Shown here one piece after another: positions 42,660-52,114 of a stretch of 64,000 bases of DNA. The first letter of the stretch is position 1; each line of letters starts with the position of its first letter. The position numbers and the translations under genes were made by a program. The notes beneath the pieces were generated by a model, which had not been told where the DNA came from, did not search any database, and saw only the letters and a program-made list of their open reading frames with translations. Where the stretch lies: the NCBI RefSeq assembly GCF_003258315.1, contig NZ_CP030032.1, forward strand, positions 2,209,804 to 2,273,803, read 5' to 3'. This DNA is from Bradymonas sediminis. GTDB taxonomy: Bacteria > Myxococcota_A > Bradymonadia > Bradymonadales > Bradymonadaceae.

Positions 42660-43415
42660 ATGGACCATCCGCCCAAACAGCCCAAGCCGAAAGTCCGCTC
42701 ATCCCAGCAGGAGATCCGCTTCCTTCAGGGCCCTCACTCTCGCAGCTTCGAATTGCTGCGCCTGGGCCGCATCTCCTGGGAGTTTTTGCGGGGGTTTCGA
42801 AAACTCCACTTCATCGGCCCCTGCGTGACGTTCTTTGGCTCCGCCCGCTTCGAAGAGGATCACCCCTATTACGAACTCGCCCGCCAAGCCGCGGCCGAGG
42901 TCGCCAAGAAGGGATTCACCATCATGACCGGCGGCGGCCCCGGCATCATGGAGGCGGCCAACCGCGGCGCCAAAGACGTCGGGGGCAGATCATTTGGCTG
43001 CGGCATCCAGCTGCCCTTTGAGCAGTCGGGGAACCCCTACCTCGATGACTGGCTCTATTTTCGCTATTTCTTCGTGCGCAAGGTCATGCTGGTCAAATAC
43101 TCCTACGCCTTCGTTATTATGCCCGGCGGCTTCGGCACGATGGACGAGATCTTTGAGACCCTCACCCTCATCCAAACCGGCAAGATCCGAAACTTCCCGG
43201 TCATCCTGATGGGCACCGAATATTGGAACCCCATCATCGAATATATCGAAACCACCATGACCGAAGTCGGCACAATTTCGGTCACTGACCGCCAACTGAT
43301 CACCGTCACCGACGATATCGACGAGATGCTCGCCGTCCTCGACGAGAACGCCATCGAGCAATTTGGCCTGCATTATAAAGCCCCCCGAAAGTCGAAATTT
43401 CTGCGTGAAGGCTGA
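42660..43415 (+). CDS. LOG-family (TIGR00730) Rossmann-fold protein
   Basis: 251 residues from ATG at 42660; a longer open frame into pgpA is a shadow. The family motifs are VTFFGSARFEEDHPYYELA, TGGGPGIMEAANRGA and PGGFGTMDEIFE. LOG proteins release cytokinin bases from nucleotide 5'-monophosphates (phosphoribohydrolase); many bacterial members probably act as nucleotide N-ribosidases. The N-terminal ~45 residues with a basic, Pro-rich lead are an extension. Exact substrate cannot be told from motifs. Confidence 0.92.
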   Translation: MDHPPKQPKPKVRSSQQEIRFLQGPHSRSFELLRLGRISWEFLRGFRKLHFIGPCVTFFGSARFEEDHPYYELARQAAAEVAKKGFTIMTGGGPGIMEAANRGAKDVGGRSFGCGIQLPFEQSGNPYLDDWLYFRYFFVRKVMLVKYSYAFVIMPGGFGTMDEIFETLTLIQTGKIRNFPVILMGTEYWNPIIEYIETTMTEVGTISVTDRQLITVTDDIDEMLAVLDENAIEQFGLHYKAPRKSKFLREG

Positions 43416-43447
43416 GGTATCGCCCCAAACGAGCCCACGCAGAACAC

Positions 43448-43489
43448 AAAAAAGCAGGCCTTCGAATAAATTCGAAGGCCTGCTTTTTT
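43448..43489. terminator. Bidirectional terminator between the LOG gene and tRNA-Asn
   Basis: AAAAAAGCAGGCCTTCGAA, loop TAAA, and its exact inverse complement: a 19-bp stem with A/T ends. It serves the LOG gene (plus strand) and the tRNA gene (minus strand). Confidence 0.95.
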
Positions 43490-43491
43490 AG

Positions 43492-43564
43492 CTCCGGCGC
43501 GTGGGCTCGAACCACGGACCTAGTGATTAACAGTCACCCGCTCTGCCAACTGAGCTACGCCGGA
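43492..43564 (-). tRNA. tRNA-Asn (anticodon GTT)
   Basis: On the minus strand the acceptor stem TCCGGCG pairs with CGCCGGA and the discriminator base is G. The D-arm AGCTCAGTTGGCAGAGC, the anticodon loop CTGTTAA (GTT) and the T-arm with GTTCGAGCC are all present, 73 bases in total. CCA is not encoded. Nothing suggests an integrated element at its 3' end. Confidence 0.97.
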
Positions 43565-43666
43565 ATACTTATCTCGAACAGCGTCGAGAAAAGAGACGAT
43601 GCCACAAGTTGCGGTGATTGAAAAGACGCTTTTTCGTAATTTTTCGCCAAACCCTGCGGACGTCGA

Positions 43667-44827
43667 CTAGATGATGCCCGCGGCGCGAAACTCCTCGATC
43701 CGAGCGCCTAACTTCAGTTCATAGAGGATCTCGTCGGTATGGGCGCCAAGCTCAGGCGCAGATGCATGATCGCGCTCCAGCGGAGTCAGCGGCGTGCGCC
43801 TCTGCGGGGTCCCGGTGATCTCAAAGAACCGCTGCCGAGCGTCAAAAAGCGCGTCTTGCAGCGCTTCGGCCGGCGACAGGACGGGCTCTACGCAGACGTC
43901 GACCGCCGCGAAGATCTCGACCCACTCGGCCCGCGTCTTTTGGGCGAGTATCGCGGCGACCTTTTGATAGGTCTCGCGCCCCGCGGCGCCCGAATTCATG
44001 CCATCGGTCACAAGCTCAGGAGCGCCAATGACCTGGACGAAAGCAGTCCAGAATTTAGGCTCAAGCGCGGCGACCGCCAGGTGCTCCTGGTCGCGCGTTT
44101 TGTAGATATTATAGCAGGGAAGCCCGCCGTTGAGCATCTCCTGGCCGCGCTGCGGGGGCTGGCCGGCGGCGGTGGCCGCGTGCAGCGGAAGATGCAGGCT
44201 CAGCGCGCCGTCGGTCATGCTTATATCCAAATAGCTGCCCTGCCCTGTGCGGTGGCGCTTGTGCAGCGCGCCCAGGATGCCGATGGCGGCGTACAGCGTC
44301 CCGCCGGCTATATCAGCGACCTGAAAACCCGGCATCGACGGTAATTCGCCGGTGCCATTTTGCTGCAGCAAGCCCGACCGGGCCATATAATTCAGGTCGT
44401 GCCCGGCGCGCTGGCTCATCGGACCGTCCTGGCCGTAGCCCGAAATCGAGCAATAGATCAGCCGCTTATTGAGCGCGCATAGCTCCGGGTGCCCGAGCCC
44501 CAGGCGCGCCATCACCCCGGGGCGAAAGGACTCGACCAAAATATCGGCGTCCATCGCCAGCTGGCGCATGATCTCGATGCCTTCGGGCGTCTTTAGGTTC
44601 AGGGTCATCGAGCGTTTATCGCGGTTCAGCCCGGCGAAAAACCCGCTCACGGATTGCCCGGCGAGCATCGGCGGAAAATAGCGCGCGTAATCGCCGCCCT
44701 TCGGGTCCTCAATCTTGAGCACCTCGGCGCCCATATCGCTCAGGATCAGGGTGCAAAATGGCCCCGGCAAAAGGCGCGAGAGGTCGAGAATTTTAAGATC
44801 CGATAACCATTGATTCTTTAAGCTCAT
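43667..44827 (-). CDS. CaiB/BaiF family protein, alpha-methylacyl-CoA racemase-like
   Basis: 386 residues from ATG at 44827 (GTAGG upstream); a longer frame adds 11 residues. The family either moves CoA between acids or inverts 2-methylacyl-CoA. ILDLSRLLPGPFCTLILSDMGAEVLKIE is the family opening. The pair His143 (AGHDLNY) and Asp172 (ADIAGGTLY), 29 residues apart, matches the catalytic His/Asp of racemases (126/156 in the mycobacterial enzyme), which favours a racemase. It lies beside an SCP2 lipid-carrier gene, which fits branched fatty-acid or sterol metabolism; that link is inference. Confidence 0.88.
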   Translation of the reverse strand: MSLKNQWLSDLKILDLSRLLPGPFCTLILSDMGAEVLKIEDPKGGDYARYFPPMLAGQSVSGFFAGLNRDKRSMTLNLKTPEGIEIMRQLAMDADILVESFRPGVMARLGLGHPELCALNKRLIYCSISGYGQDGPMSQRAGHDLNYMARSGLLQQNGTGELPSMPGFQVADIAGGTLYAAIGILGALHKRHRTGQGSYLDISMTDGALSLHLPLHAATAAGQPPQRGQEMLNGGLPCYNIYKTRDQEHLAVAALEPKFWTAFVQVIGAPELVTDGMNSGAAGRETYQKVAAILAQKTRAEWVEIFAAVDVCVEPVLSPAEALQDALFDARQRFFEITGTPQRRTPLTPLERDHASAPELGAHTDEILYELKLGARIEEFRAAGII

Positions 44828-44880
44828 CCTACACGCTCCTTTTCCCACGCGTCGCCACAACTTCGCTTATCAAGCGCCAT

Positions 44881-44915
44881 AAAAAAAGACGCGCTCAATA
44901 AAGCGCGTCTTTCTT
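44881..44915 (-). terminator. Terminator after the SCP2 gene
   Basis: AAAGACGCGCT, loop CAATAA, AGCGCGTCTTT with A/T-rich flanks. It lies about 35 bases past the stop of the minus-strand SCP2 gene and upstream of the CaiB gene. Confidence 0.88.
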
Positions 44916-44947
44916 AGACTTGATGATGCAGCGTCGCGTTTAAAAAC

Positions 44948-45271
44948 TCAACCGATGAAGTTCTGCAATTTCATCGCCAGGCCCATATCGCCCTGGATCT
45001 TGACTTTGCCCATCATGAAAGCCTGCGGCGCGGGCAGGGTTCCTTCCCACATGTCGACGAAGTCGCTGTCTTTCATCTCGATGGTCACGTCTGCGTTGTC
45101 GACGCCACCCTCCACGACATAATCGGAGTCTTTGCTGAAATCGATCGCCCAGGTGCCGCCGTCATCACCGGTGATATTGAACTGAAAGACCGAGTCCATA
45201 TTCGCGATCTTGTCGTTCGAGGCGAGTTTCTCGGGGAAGACTTCGTTAAAAATTTCTTGAACGTTTGCCAT
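44948..45271 (-). CDS. SCP2 sterol/lipid carrier domain protein
   Basis: 107 residues, a single SCP2 domain. VFQFNITGDDGGTWAIDFSKD, ADVTIEMKDSDFVDMWEG and FMMGKVKIQGDMGLAMKLQNF are the standard beta strands and lipid-tunnel helix. AGGGATT precedes the ATG. SCP2 domains bind fatty acyl-CoA, sterols or other lipids in the cytoplasm. The gene has its own terminator, so it is likely a single unit rather than an operon with the CaiB gene. Confidence 0.93.
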   Translation of the reverse strand: MANVQEIFNEVFPEKLASNDKIANMDSVFQFNITGDDGGTWAIDFSKDSDYVVEGGVDNADVTIEMKDSDFVDMWEGTLPAPQAFMMGKVKIQGDMGLAMKLQNFIG

Positions 45272-45471
45272 TTTATAATCCCTTAAAAGAGTCGTTATGA
45301 ATCACTGTCTAAGTTCAGCAAAATCGCGGCCTATTTAACACGACGCCACGGGCCTCGCAAGGATTGACGAGTCAATTCGCGCCGCCAGACCCCGTGCCTT
45401 CTTGGGGGGCGGTTCAATATTTAACCACACAGCCCTTGGACACAAACCCACGACCTCGCGAGATATATCCC

Positions 45472-45960
45472 ATGGATTGGTTCACCACGCTGATCGGACA
45501 CGATCTCGACGCCCTGAACTGGTGGCAAATGTCATCACGGGGCTTGATTTGCTTCGTCCTCGCCATGGTTCTAATTCGAGGCACCGGCAAGCGAATCTTC
45601 GGCAAAAACACCGCGCTCGACATCATGGTGTCCATCATCATCGGGTCAAATATCAGTCGCGCAATCACCGGGAACGCGCCCTTCTTTCCTACGCTCATCA
45701 CGACCGTCCTGGTTGTCGTACTCCACAACACCCTGGCCTATATGGCATGGCGCTACCCCAGCATCTCGAACTATCTGAAGGGCCGCGGCTCACAACTCAT
45801 CTGTGACGGCGAAGAGATCACCGAGGAGTTGCAGGCCAAGCGCATCGGCCCGGGCGACCTTGAGGAAGCGATGCGCCTGCAGGGTTTGGACCCAGATATC
45901 TCCAAGATTCGCTACGCGTATTTGGAGCGAAATGGCGAACTCAGCATCATCATCGACTGA
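45472..45960 (+). CDS. DUF421 (YetF-like) membrane protein
   Basis: 162 residues from ATG at 45472; a longer frame adds 36 residues with no domain. Three membrane segments lie within residues ~18-95 (GLICFVLAMVLIRGTGKR, DIMVSIIIGSNISRAI, TLITTVLVVVLHNTLAYMAW). The C-terminal domain carries GRGSQLICDGEEITEELQAKRIGPGDLEEAMRLQG, ending with ISKIRYAYLERNGELSIII, the DUF421 core. The function is not established; relatives occur in Bacillus spore and stress settings. Confidence 0.9.
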   Translation: MDWFTTLIGHDLDALNWWQMSSRGLICFVLAMVLIRGTGKRIFGKNTALDIMVSIIIGSNISRAITGNAPFFPTLITTVLVVVLHNTLAYMAWRYPSISNYLKGRGSQLICDGEEITEELQAKRIGPGDLEEAMRLQGLDPDISKIRYAYLERNGELSIIID

Positions 45961-46042
45961 ATCGTCGACCCACCATTGCCGGCTCGCCCGTTGCATTTGC
46001 GGTCAACCATACTACAACGATAGAGTAACTCGACGCATAGGG

Positions 46043-46057
46043 GGTCGTGCCACGACC
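46043..46057. promoter_or_regulatory. 15-base palindrome before the giant TPR gene
   Basis: GGTCGTG-C-CACGACC, perfect in both arms, lies 52 bases before the ATG at 46109. It may be an operator. The central single base makes it a poor RNA hairpin. TTGCGG and TAGAGT, 18 bases apart near 45996-46025, could be a promoter just upstream. Confidence 0.3.
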
Positions 46058-46108
46058 ACCAGAGCGTTCGAAATGCTATTTATCTGACTAAATATAGGTT
46101 TGTTTGGG

Positions 46109-49100
46109 ATGTTCGAGAACTCCGATTTGCCCCCACGATCTGTCGAATCGAAAGTCGCGTCGCGACCGGCTCCGCGCGCTCACCGCCTCCCCATTCTGGC
46201 GCTGAGCATCATTCTATTGGCGGGTTTAAGCGGCTGCCAGACTCCCTATGAGAGCGGGCTCTCGGAGTTCAAAAGCGGCCAATTTCAGGTCGCGGAGCAG
46301 CACGCCAAACGCGGGCTCGATGAGGACCCCGAAGATCCTGAGCTCAACCTGCTGCTGGCCCGAACGCTGGTCGCCCAGAAGAATTATCGCGACGCAGAGG
46401 CCTATGCAGAGGTAGCGTTTCGCTCGGGGAAACTGCCGGCGGAGTCCGGGCGAATCCTGGGCAAAATCCAATGGGAATTAGGGCGCGCGATGGACGCCGC
46501 CGACAGCTGGAAGAGCGCGCGCGCAGCGCGCCCCGACAGCGTCAACGACGTCGACTATCTGCGCGCCCTGGAGTCCGCGCTGCGCATGGCGAGCTCGATT
46601 CAAAATTACGCGCGCGCCCTGCACTTCCGCCTCGCCCTGGCCGAGGTCGCCCCCGAGCACGCCGAGGCCACCCCGGCCCTGCTGCGCCAGAACCGCGAGC
46701 AGCTCGCCGCCCAATGGTCGCGCATGGGGAAATTCGAGCAGAGCATCGAAGAATACGAGACCCTCCTCGAGGCGCATCCTGACCACGAAGCCTATGTCGA
46801 ACAGCTGGCCCAGCTCCACGAAAAACTCGGCCGCACCGACGAAGCCCGCACCTATTACGACCGCTATATCCAGGGCGCGCCCGACGGTGACCCCACCTAT
46901 CGCACGATCACGATCTCACAGACCGCGACCTCGCCCGAGCTCGTGCAGCACTATATGGAGCAAGCCTTTGGCGCGCTTCAGGGGGCGCCGAGCCACGAGC
47001 GCGCGCTCCTTTCGTTGCGCCTGGCCGCGGCCGGCTTCGAGCGAAATGATGACGCCGAAGCCAAGCGCTATGTCGAGCAATATTTAAGCGATATGGAGGC
47101 GCTTAACGACAATCAGGTCAATATCGAGATCTATTTTAACGCCTCCAGCGTGGCCTCGCGCTACCAGCGCCCCAAATACGCCCTCGAGTTATTGGAGCGC
47201 GGCCAGGCGATGGCCCCGTCGAATTGGCAGCTCACCGAGCAGCTCGCCGGCCTCTACACCCGCCGCGCCATGCGCGCCGACGTCGAGCGGGTGCTCAACG
47301 AGTTCGTCGACGGCTCCGAGGAGCCCTTCGACGCCCAGGTATTGGTCGCCCGCTGGGCGCACGCGCGCCGGAATTACGACCTCGCCCAACACTTTATGGA
47401 GCGCGCGCTCGAGGAGCGCGGTGATATCGACAGCCGTACCTGGCTGGAGTTGGCGCGGATCTATACCGCCCAGGGGCGCACCGACCGCCTGAAAGTCGCC
47501 GTCACCAACTATCTAAAGCCCAAAGACCGCACCGCCTCCGAGCTGGTCATGGCCGCGCGTATCTACACCGACGCCCGGCTCTTTAAGGAAGCCGAAGATG
47601 TCCTGAAGCGCGCCCAGAAGCTCGACCCCAAAGATATCAACACCCTCGATGAGCTCGCCGCCCTCTACGCGGATTGGGGCAAACCGGAGAGCATCGAGCC
47701 CTATTATGACCGCTGGATCGCGGCCAACGGGAAGCGCGCCGAAGACTATACGCTTATCGGCAGCCGATTTCTGAGCCGGTCCAACGAGAATCAGGCCATC
47801 CCCTATTTCCGAAAAGGCGCGGCGGCCGGCGATGTCGACGCCTGGCTTCGCCTGGCGACGCTCTTTCGCCAACAGCGCCGCTATATCGACATGCGCGAGG
47901 CGCTCCAGGGGCATATCGACTCGGCCGAGGACCCCGACTATGCGCTTCGAAACGCGCAGTCCTATTATCAGATGGCGAACCTGACCAGCGACGAAATCGC
48001 GGTGCTCGAGACGCTGATTGCCCGCAACAAGGACCGAGACTCCATAGAGGATCATTGGCGCCTCAGCGAGCTCTACCTGCAGCAGGGGCGCGAAGACGAC
48101 GCGACAGCCACATGGGCCGCGTATCTGAGCGCCGGCGCAAACCCGCGCGCCCGCCTGAGCGACGCCGCCCAACGCCTGGCCCGAAATAGCGACCCCGCCT
48201 GGGTCCTCAGCGTCTATACCAAACTGTTGGATGCCGAGAATCCGGACCCAATCCTCTACAAGCTCGCGGGTGACACACACCTGGAGATTGCAAACCGCGG
48301 ACGCTACCGACGCGATGGGGCAAGCCAGGGGCCGGCGCCCGACGCCATTCGGCGCGCCCAGCACTATTATCGCCTTTACCTCGACAAGGCCTCGCCCTCG
48401 CGCACCGTACTGCTCGACTTCGCGACCACGATGACGCGAAAAGAGCAGTGGGCGACCGCGGCCGACACCTATAAATTGCTCTTAGACGGCCAACCCGACA
48501 ACGCCGCCCTATGGCTTAATTACGGCGAGGTGCTCCTTAAAGTCGGCCGCTCCGAAGAAGGCATCCGCCTGCTAAAACGCTACGCGTCCCAGCGACCGGA
48601 CTCACTCACCGACGCCCGCAAGGTCGCCGACGCCCTGGTCGGCGCGCAGCTCTACCAGGAGGCCGAGCCCTATTTCGACCAACTCTTTGAAAGCGAGAGC
48701 CTGGCCAAGCACCTGCATACCTATGCGTTTCGCCGCCTGGCCGAGACCTACCTGGTCACCCGGCGAGCCGAGCAAATCCCGGCGCTCGCGCAGCGCTACC
48801 TTAAGCGATCCCAAAACCCGACCGAAGCCCGCCAGGAGATCCTGAATATCCTCAAAAACGCCGGCATGTACGCGCAAGCGGCCGCGCAGATCGAGCGGAT
48901 TCGCTCCTACCAGGGCAACGTGCTCGGCCGAGAATTAGCCGAGAATTGGTTCCGCGCCGGCGAGTTCGACAAAGCCTACAACGCCTTCAAAGAAGACGCC
49001 GAGAGCGACGCATACCCGGGAGATGCCTGGGTCGCTGTGGCGCAATTCTATGCCGCCAGCGCGCGCCCCGAGCGCGCCGAAGAGGCGTTTAACAGCGCGC

Positions 49101-52012
49101 TAAAGGCCGCGCCCGAGAGCGCGTCCGCGCATATGAATTACGCGCTCTTTCTCTTTCGCCAGGGAGAAGTTGAGCGCGGCCGGGAAAGGCTCAACTCCGC
49201 GCGCGCCCACGCCGCCGATGGCCAGCGCGAAGAGTTCGAGTTCGACGCCGCCACGACGCTGGCGGAGATCGGGCGATTTGACCTGAGCGCCGAGATCGCG
49301 CGCGGCGCGCTCGAGCGTGGCACCCACGGGCGAAAAGACGAGTTCACGTTCTTGCTCACCCGCTACCAATTGGCGACGCAAGCGCCCGCCCTGGCCCAGC
49401 GCACCGTGGATGCCCTCAAGAAGTCCGGGTTGCCGCTGCGCCAGCGGGTGAAATTGCTCACTGACAATGGCTTTGGCGCCCAGGCGCTCCAATGGATCGA
49501 GGAAGCCATCGGCCAGAGCAACTATTATATCGCCAGCCAACTCTTATTGGGCGACACCACCAAGGTCACGGCCATGGGCGGCTTTGAGCGCCTTGAGAGC
49601 GCCTTGAAGCCGCTGCTTGAGCGCCAGGACGAGAGCGCCAACGCCAACGCTGGCCTGGGCTATGCGATGCTGCGCCAGGGGCAATATGCCCGGGCGATCC
49701 CCTACCTTAAGGCCGCTGAGGCCAGCGGATTCCCCCAGGGCGCATCGCTCCTCGCCGACGCCTATGGCGGCCTCGGCCTGGAGGATCGCGCGTTTAAGCA
49801 CTACCGCAGGCTCCTTGCCAACACCCCCGACGAGGATGTCCCGCACACGCTGCAACGAATCGGCGGACACCTCGATCGTGTGGGCCAGGGCGAGGCATTC
49901 ATTCGCCTGCTTCGGGCGCTGACGACGGACCGTAAATACGAGGCCGTCGCCATGCCCATCCTCGCGAAGTCGCTCATTCATGCCGGGCAGATCGAGCAGG
50001 CGTTCGACCTGGTCTATGCGATCATCCCTGCGCCAAATGAGGCCGAAGCCCCCGCCCCTCGCCTGGCCTTTAACGCGAATCACGACGCCGATATCACCAC
50101 CCTGATCGGGGTGCTCCGCGCGCTGGCCGAAGCCGGCTATGTCGCCGAGGCCCGCGCCACGCTCGCTCGCGCGACCGCGCGCCTCCCCGAGGACACCCTC
50201 AAGGACCACCGGCTGCGCGAATTCTCTTTGCAGCTATACACGACCGCCCCGGCCGACAAAGAAGCCCTCAGCCGCCTACTCGACGAGGGCGCCGACGCCC
50301 CGTCAGAAGACGCCACGAGCGCGCTATACCGCGCGCGCGTACTGATGATTAACGGGCATTTTGAGGCCGCCGACGCCGTGGCCAAGCAGGCCTTCGCGAA
50401 CGCAACCGCCGACAGCCAAAAGCAACTCGGCGACTTCCTGCTGGGCAATGTCCTCGCCGCCGGCCAGGTCGAGCGCATCGATGAGACGGTCAAATTGGTC
50501 ATCGACACCTCGGGCAATAAGCTTGAGGCGACCAAGCAGGTCATCAGCCGCCTCAACGCGCTCGGCCAAGATGCTCGCGCCCTGCGCCTGGCGCTCGAGA
50601 TTGCCCGGGAGCAGCCCACCGCACCGCACCTGCAGCGCGCCCTCGCCCTGGCTCAAGCCGCCGGCGACCTCGACGCCGTGGCCAGCATCACCGCACGGCT
50701 GGTGCGCGTCGATAGCGACGCCACCCGGACCCTGAAGAGAGCCGTCACCGACTACCACTACCAGCAAAAACCAGCGCTGAGCCGTGCCGTCTTTGAGCCG
50801 GTGCGCCGCAGCGCTCCGGCAACCATAGAGACTCGGTTCTTCAACATCCTGTCCGACTTCCGCGCGGCCAATATGGAGGCCGGACGCGCGGGAATCCGCG
50901 ACTTTATCGAGGCCGTCAACTTCGACCCATACGCGGTCGAGTTGCTGCTCGAGCGCCTCGACGAGCAGCACCTTTTTGTCGAATCCGCGCGTGTTGTGGC
51001 GCCCTTATTGAAGGGACGAGCACTCAGCACCCAGAGCCACCAATTTATCGGCATTGCCCTGCGCCAGATCGGCGACATCGCGGCATCCAAGGCGTCATTC
51101 GCCAACTATATTAAGCTGCGCCCCGAGCCCGCGCGGGCGGGCTACGAGGTCGCCTCCTTGCTGCTCCAAGCCGACTATACCGAAGACGCGCGCGACTATG
51201 CCCAGCAGGCCATTGACGCCGAACCCACATTCTTGCCCCCCTACTTCGTGCGCGCCGCCGCCCGCATCGAGGCAGGCGAGCTCGACGGCGCCCGAGCCGA
51301 CCTCGCCAAGTCCCTGGGGACCGGCGTTGACCGTTATTACGGCCTCTACAACGCCGCCTATCACGCGCTAAAAGCCGGCCACGAAGAGTTCGCAACCCCC
51401 TACCTCATGGAGCTGATGAATAGCCCCATGATCACCCTGAACTACTCCGGGGTCCAATTGGCGCTGATGGCCTTTATCGAGGCAGACCGCGCTGAACAAG
51501 GCGTCGCGTTCCTGGAGAAAAATCATCCGCAGATCGCCGGTGGCACCGGAAACCTCGGTGAAACCCTGATCACGATGGCCTCCAACGTCTATAGCGCGGC
51601 GGGCCAAACCGAGCGCGCCCACCAACTCTACGAGGCCGGCATCACCCGCCAACTCGCCGCGGACCCGCTGAGCGACCGAACCATCACCTATATGAATAAC
51701 CTCGCCTACGGCTACGCCACCGACGAGGCCAAGGACCCCGCCAAGATCGCGAAAGGTTTTGACCTGGTTCAGCGCGCCATCGCCGCCAGCCCGTCCCGAA
51801 GCACCAGTTTTTTGGACACGATCGGCTGGTTGCATTTTCGCCAGAACGACCTTGACCTGGCCGAGGGCTATATCCGCGGCGCCCTGGCGACCTCGCCCGC
51901 AACGCCGGACACCCTGGGCGAACTCATCGACCATATAATCGCGATCGAATCGGCTCGCGGCGCCGCCGATGAAGCCAGTTGGCTGCAGGTCCATCGCGAC
52001 ACGCTCCGCTGA
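46109..52012 (+). CDS. Giant TPR lipoprotein (1967 residues)
   Basis: 1967 residues from ATG at 46109. The signal ends in lipobox LSGC (Cys43). The rest is built almost entirely of helical pairs of TPR type, for example YESGLSEFKSGQFQVAEQHA, AEVAPEHAEATPALL, YRDAEAYAEVAFRSG, DRYIQGAPDGDP and, near the end, IGWLHFRQNDLDLAEGYIRG. Periods of ~34 residues can be followed for long stretches. No catalytic motif or transmembrane segment was seen beyond the anchor. Very long TPR lipoproteins occur beside exopolysaccharide or export systems (PrsT-like), but no such genes are next to it. A scaffold in the periplasm or at the outer membrane is inference. Confidence 0.88.
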   Translation: MFENSDLPPRSVESKVASRPAPRAHRLPILALSIILLAGLSGCQTPYESGLSEFKSGQFQVAEQHAKRGLDEDPEDPELNLLLARTLVAQKNYRDAEAYAEVAFRSGKLPAESGRILGKIQWELGRAMDAADSWKSARAARPDSVNDVDYLRALESALRMASSIQNYARALHFRLALAEVAPEHAEATPALLRQNREQLAAQWSRMGKFEQSIEEYETLLEAHPDHEAYVEQLAQLHEKLGRTDEARTYYDRYIQGAPDGDPTYRTITISQTATSPELVQHYMEQAFGALQGAPSHERALLSLRLAAAGFERNDDAEAKRYVEQYLSDMEALNDNQVNIEIYFNASSVASRYQRPKYALELLERGQAMAPSNWQLTEQLAGLYTRRAMRADVERVLNEFVDGSEEPFDAQVLVARWAHARRNYDLAQHFMERALEERGDIDSRTWLELARIYTAQGRTDRLKVAVTNYLKPKDRTASELVMAARIYTDARLFKEAEDVLKRAQKLDPKDINTLDELAALYADWGKPESIEPYYDRWIAANGKRAEDYTLIGSRFLSRSNENQAIPYFRKGAAAGDVDAWLRLATLFRQQRRYIDMREALQGHIDSAEDPDYALRNAQSYYQMANLTSDEIAVLETLIARNKDRDSIEDHWRLSELYLQQGREDDATATWAAYLSAGANPRARLSDAAQRLARNSDPAWVLSVYTKLLDAENPDPILYKLAGDTHLEIANRGRYRRDGASQGPAPDAIRRAQHYYRLYLDKASPSRTVLLDFATTMTRKEQWATAADTYKLLLDGQPDNAALWLNYGEVLLKVGRSEEGIRLLKRYASQRPDSLTDARKVADALVGAQLYQEAEPYFDQLFESESLAKHLHTYAFRRLAETYLVTRRAEQIPALAQRYLKRSQNPTEARQEILNILKNAGMYAQAAAQIERIRSYQGNVLGRELAENWFRAGEFDKAYNAFKEDAESDAYPGDAWVAVAQFYAASARPERAEEAFNSALKAAPESASAHMNYALFLFRQGEVERGRERLNSARAHAADGQREEFEFDAATTLAEIGRFDLSAEIARGALERGTHGRKDEFTFLLTRYQLATQAPALAQRTVDALKKSGLPLRQRVKLLTDNGFGAQALQWIEEAIGQSNYYIASQLLLGDTTKVTAMGGFERLESALKPLLERQDESANANAGLGYAMLRQGQYARAIPYLKAAEASGFPQGASLLADAYGGLGLEDRAFKHYRRLLANTPDEDVPHTLQRIGGHLDRVGQGEAFIRLLRALTTDRKYEAVAMPILAKSLIHAGQIEQAFDLVYAIIPAPNEAEAPAPRLAFNANHDADITTLIGVLRALAEAGYVAEARATLARATARLPEDTLKDHRLREFSLQLYTTAPADKEALSRLLDEGADAPSEDATSALYRARVLMINGHFEAADAVAKQAFANATADSQKQLGDFLLGNVLAAGQVERIDETVKLVIDTSGNKLEATKQVISRLNALGQDARALRLALEIAREQPTAPHLQRALALAQAAGDLDAVASITARLVRVDSDATRTLKRAVTDYHYQQKPALSRAVFEPVRRSAPATIETRFFNILSDFRAANMEAGRAGIRDFIEAVNFDPYAVELLLERLDEQHLFVESARVVAPLLKGRALSTQSHQFIGIALRQIGDIAASKASFANYIKLRPEPARAGYEVASLLLQADYTEDARDYAQQAIDAEPTFLPPYFVRAAARIEAGELDGARADLAKSLGTGVDRYYGLYNAAYHALKAGHEEFATPYLMELMNSPMITLNYSGVQLALMAFIEADRAEQGVAFLEKNHPQIAGGTGNLGETLITMASNVYSAAGQTERAHQLYEAGITRQLAADPLSDRTITYMNNLAYGYATDEAKDPAKIAKGFDLVQRAIAASPSRSTSFLDTIGWLHFRQNDLDLAEGYIRGALATSPATPDTLGELIDHIIAIESARGAADEASWLQVHRDTLR

Positions 52013-52042
52013 CCCGGCACCCTCGCCTCGGTTGATTCTTGG

Positions 52043-52097
52043 GCGCAGCAAAAAAGCGACCCCTCCGAAAACCGGAGGGGTCGCTTTTTTGCTGCGC
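52043..52097. terminator. Very strong bidirectional terminator
   Basis: A perfect 25-bp stem (GCGCAGCAAAAAAGCGACCC then CTCCG, and its inverse complement) around loop AAAAC. It lies between the convergent giant TPR gene and hisG and carries six A/T pairs in the stem itself. Confidence 0.96.
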
Positions 52098-52114
52098 GTT
52101 AACCTCAGACCGAC

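Noticed and set aside
43492-43564. tRNA-Asn as an integration site of a mobile element
   Set aside because: No integrase, direct repeat of the tRNA 3' end or compositional change was seen on either side.
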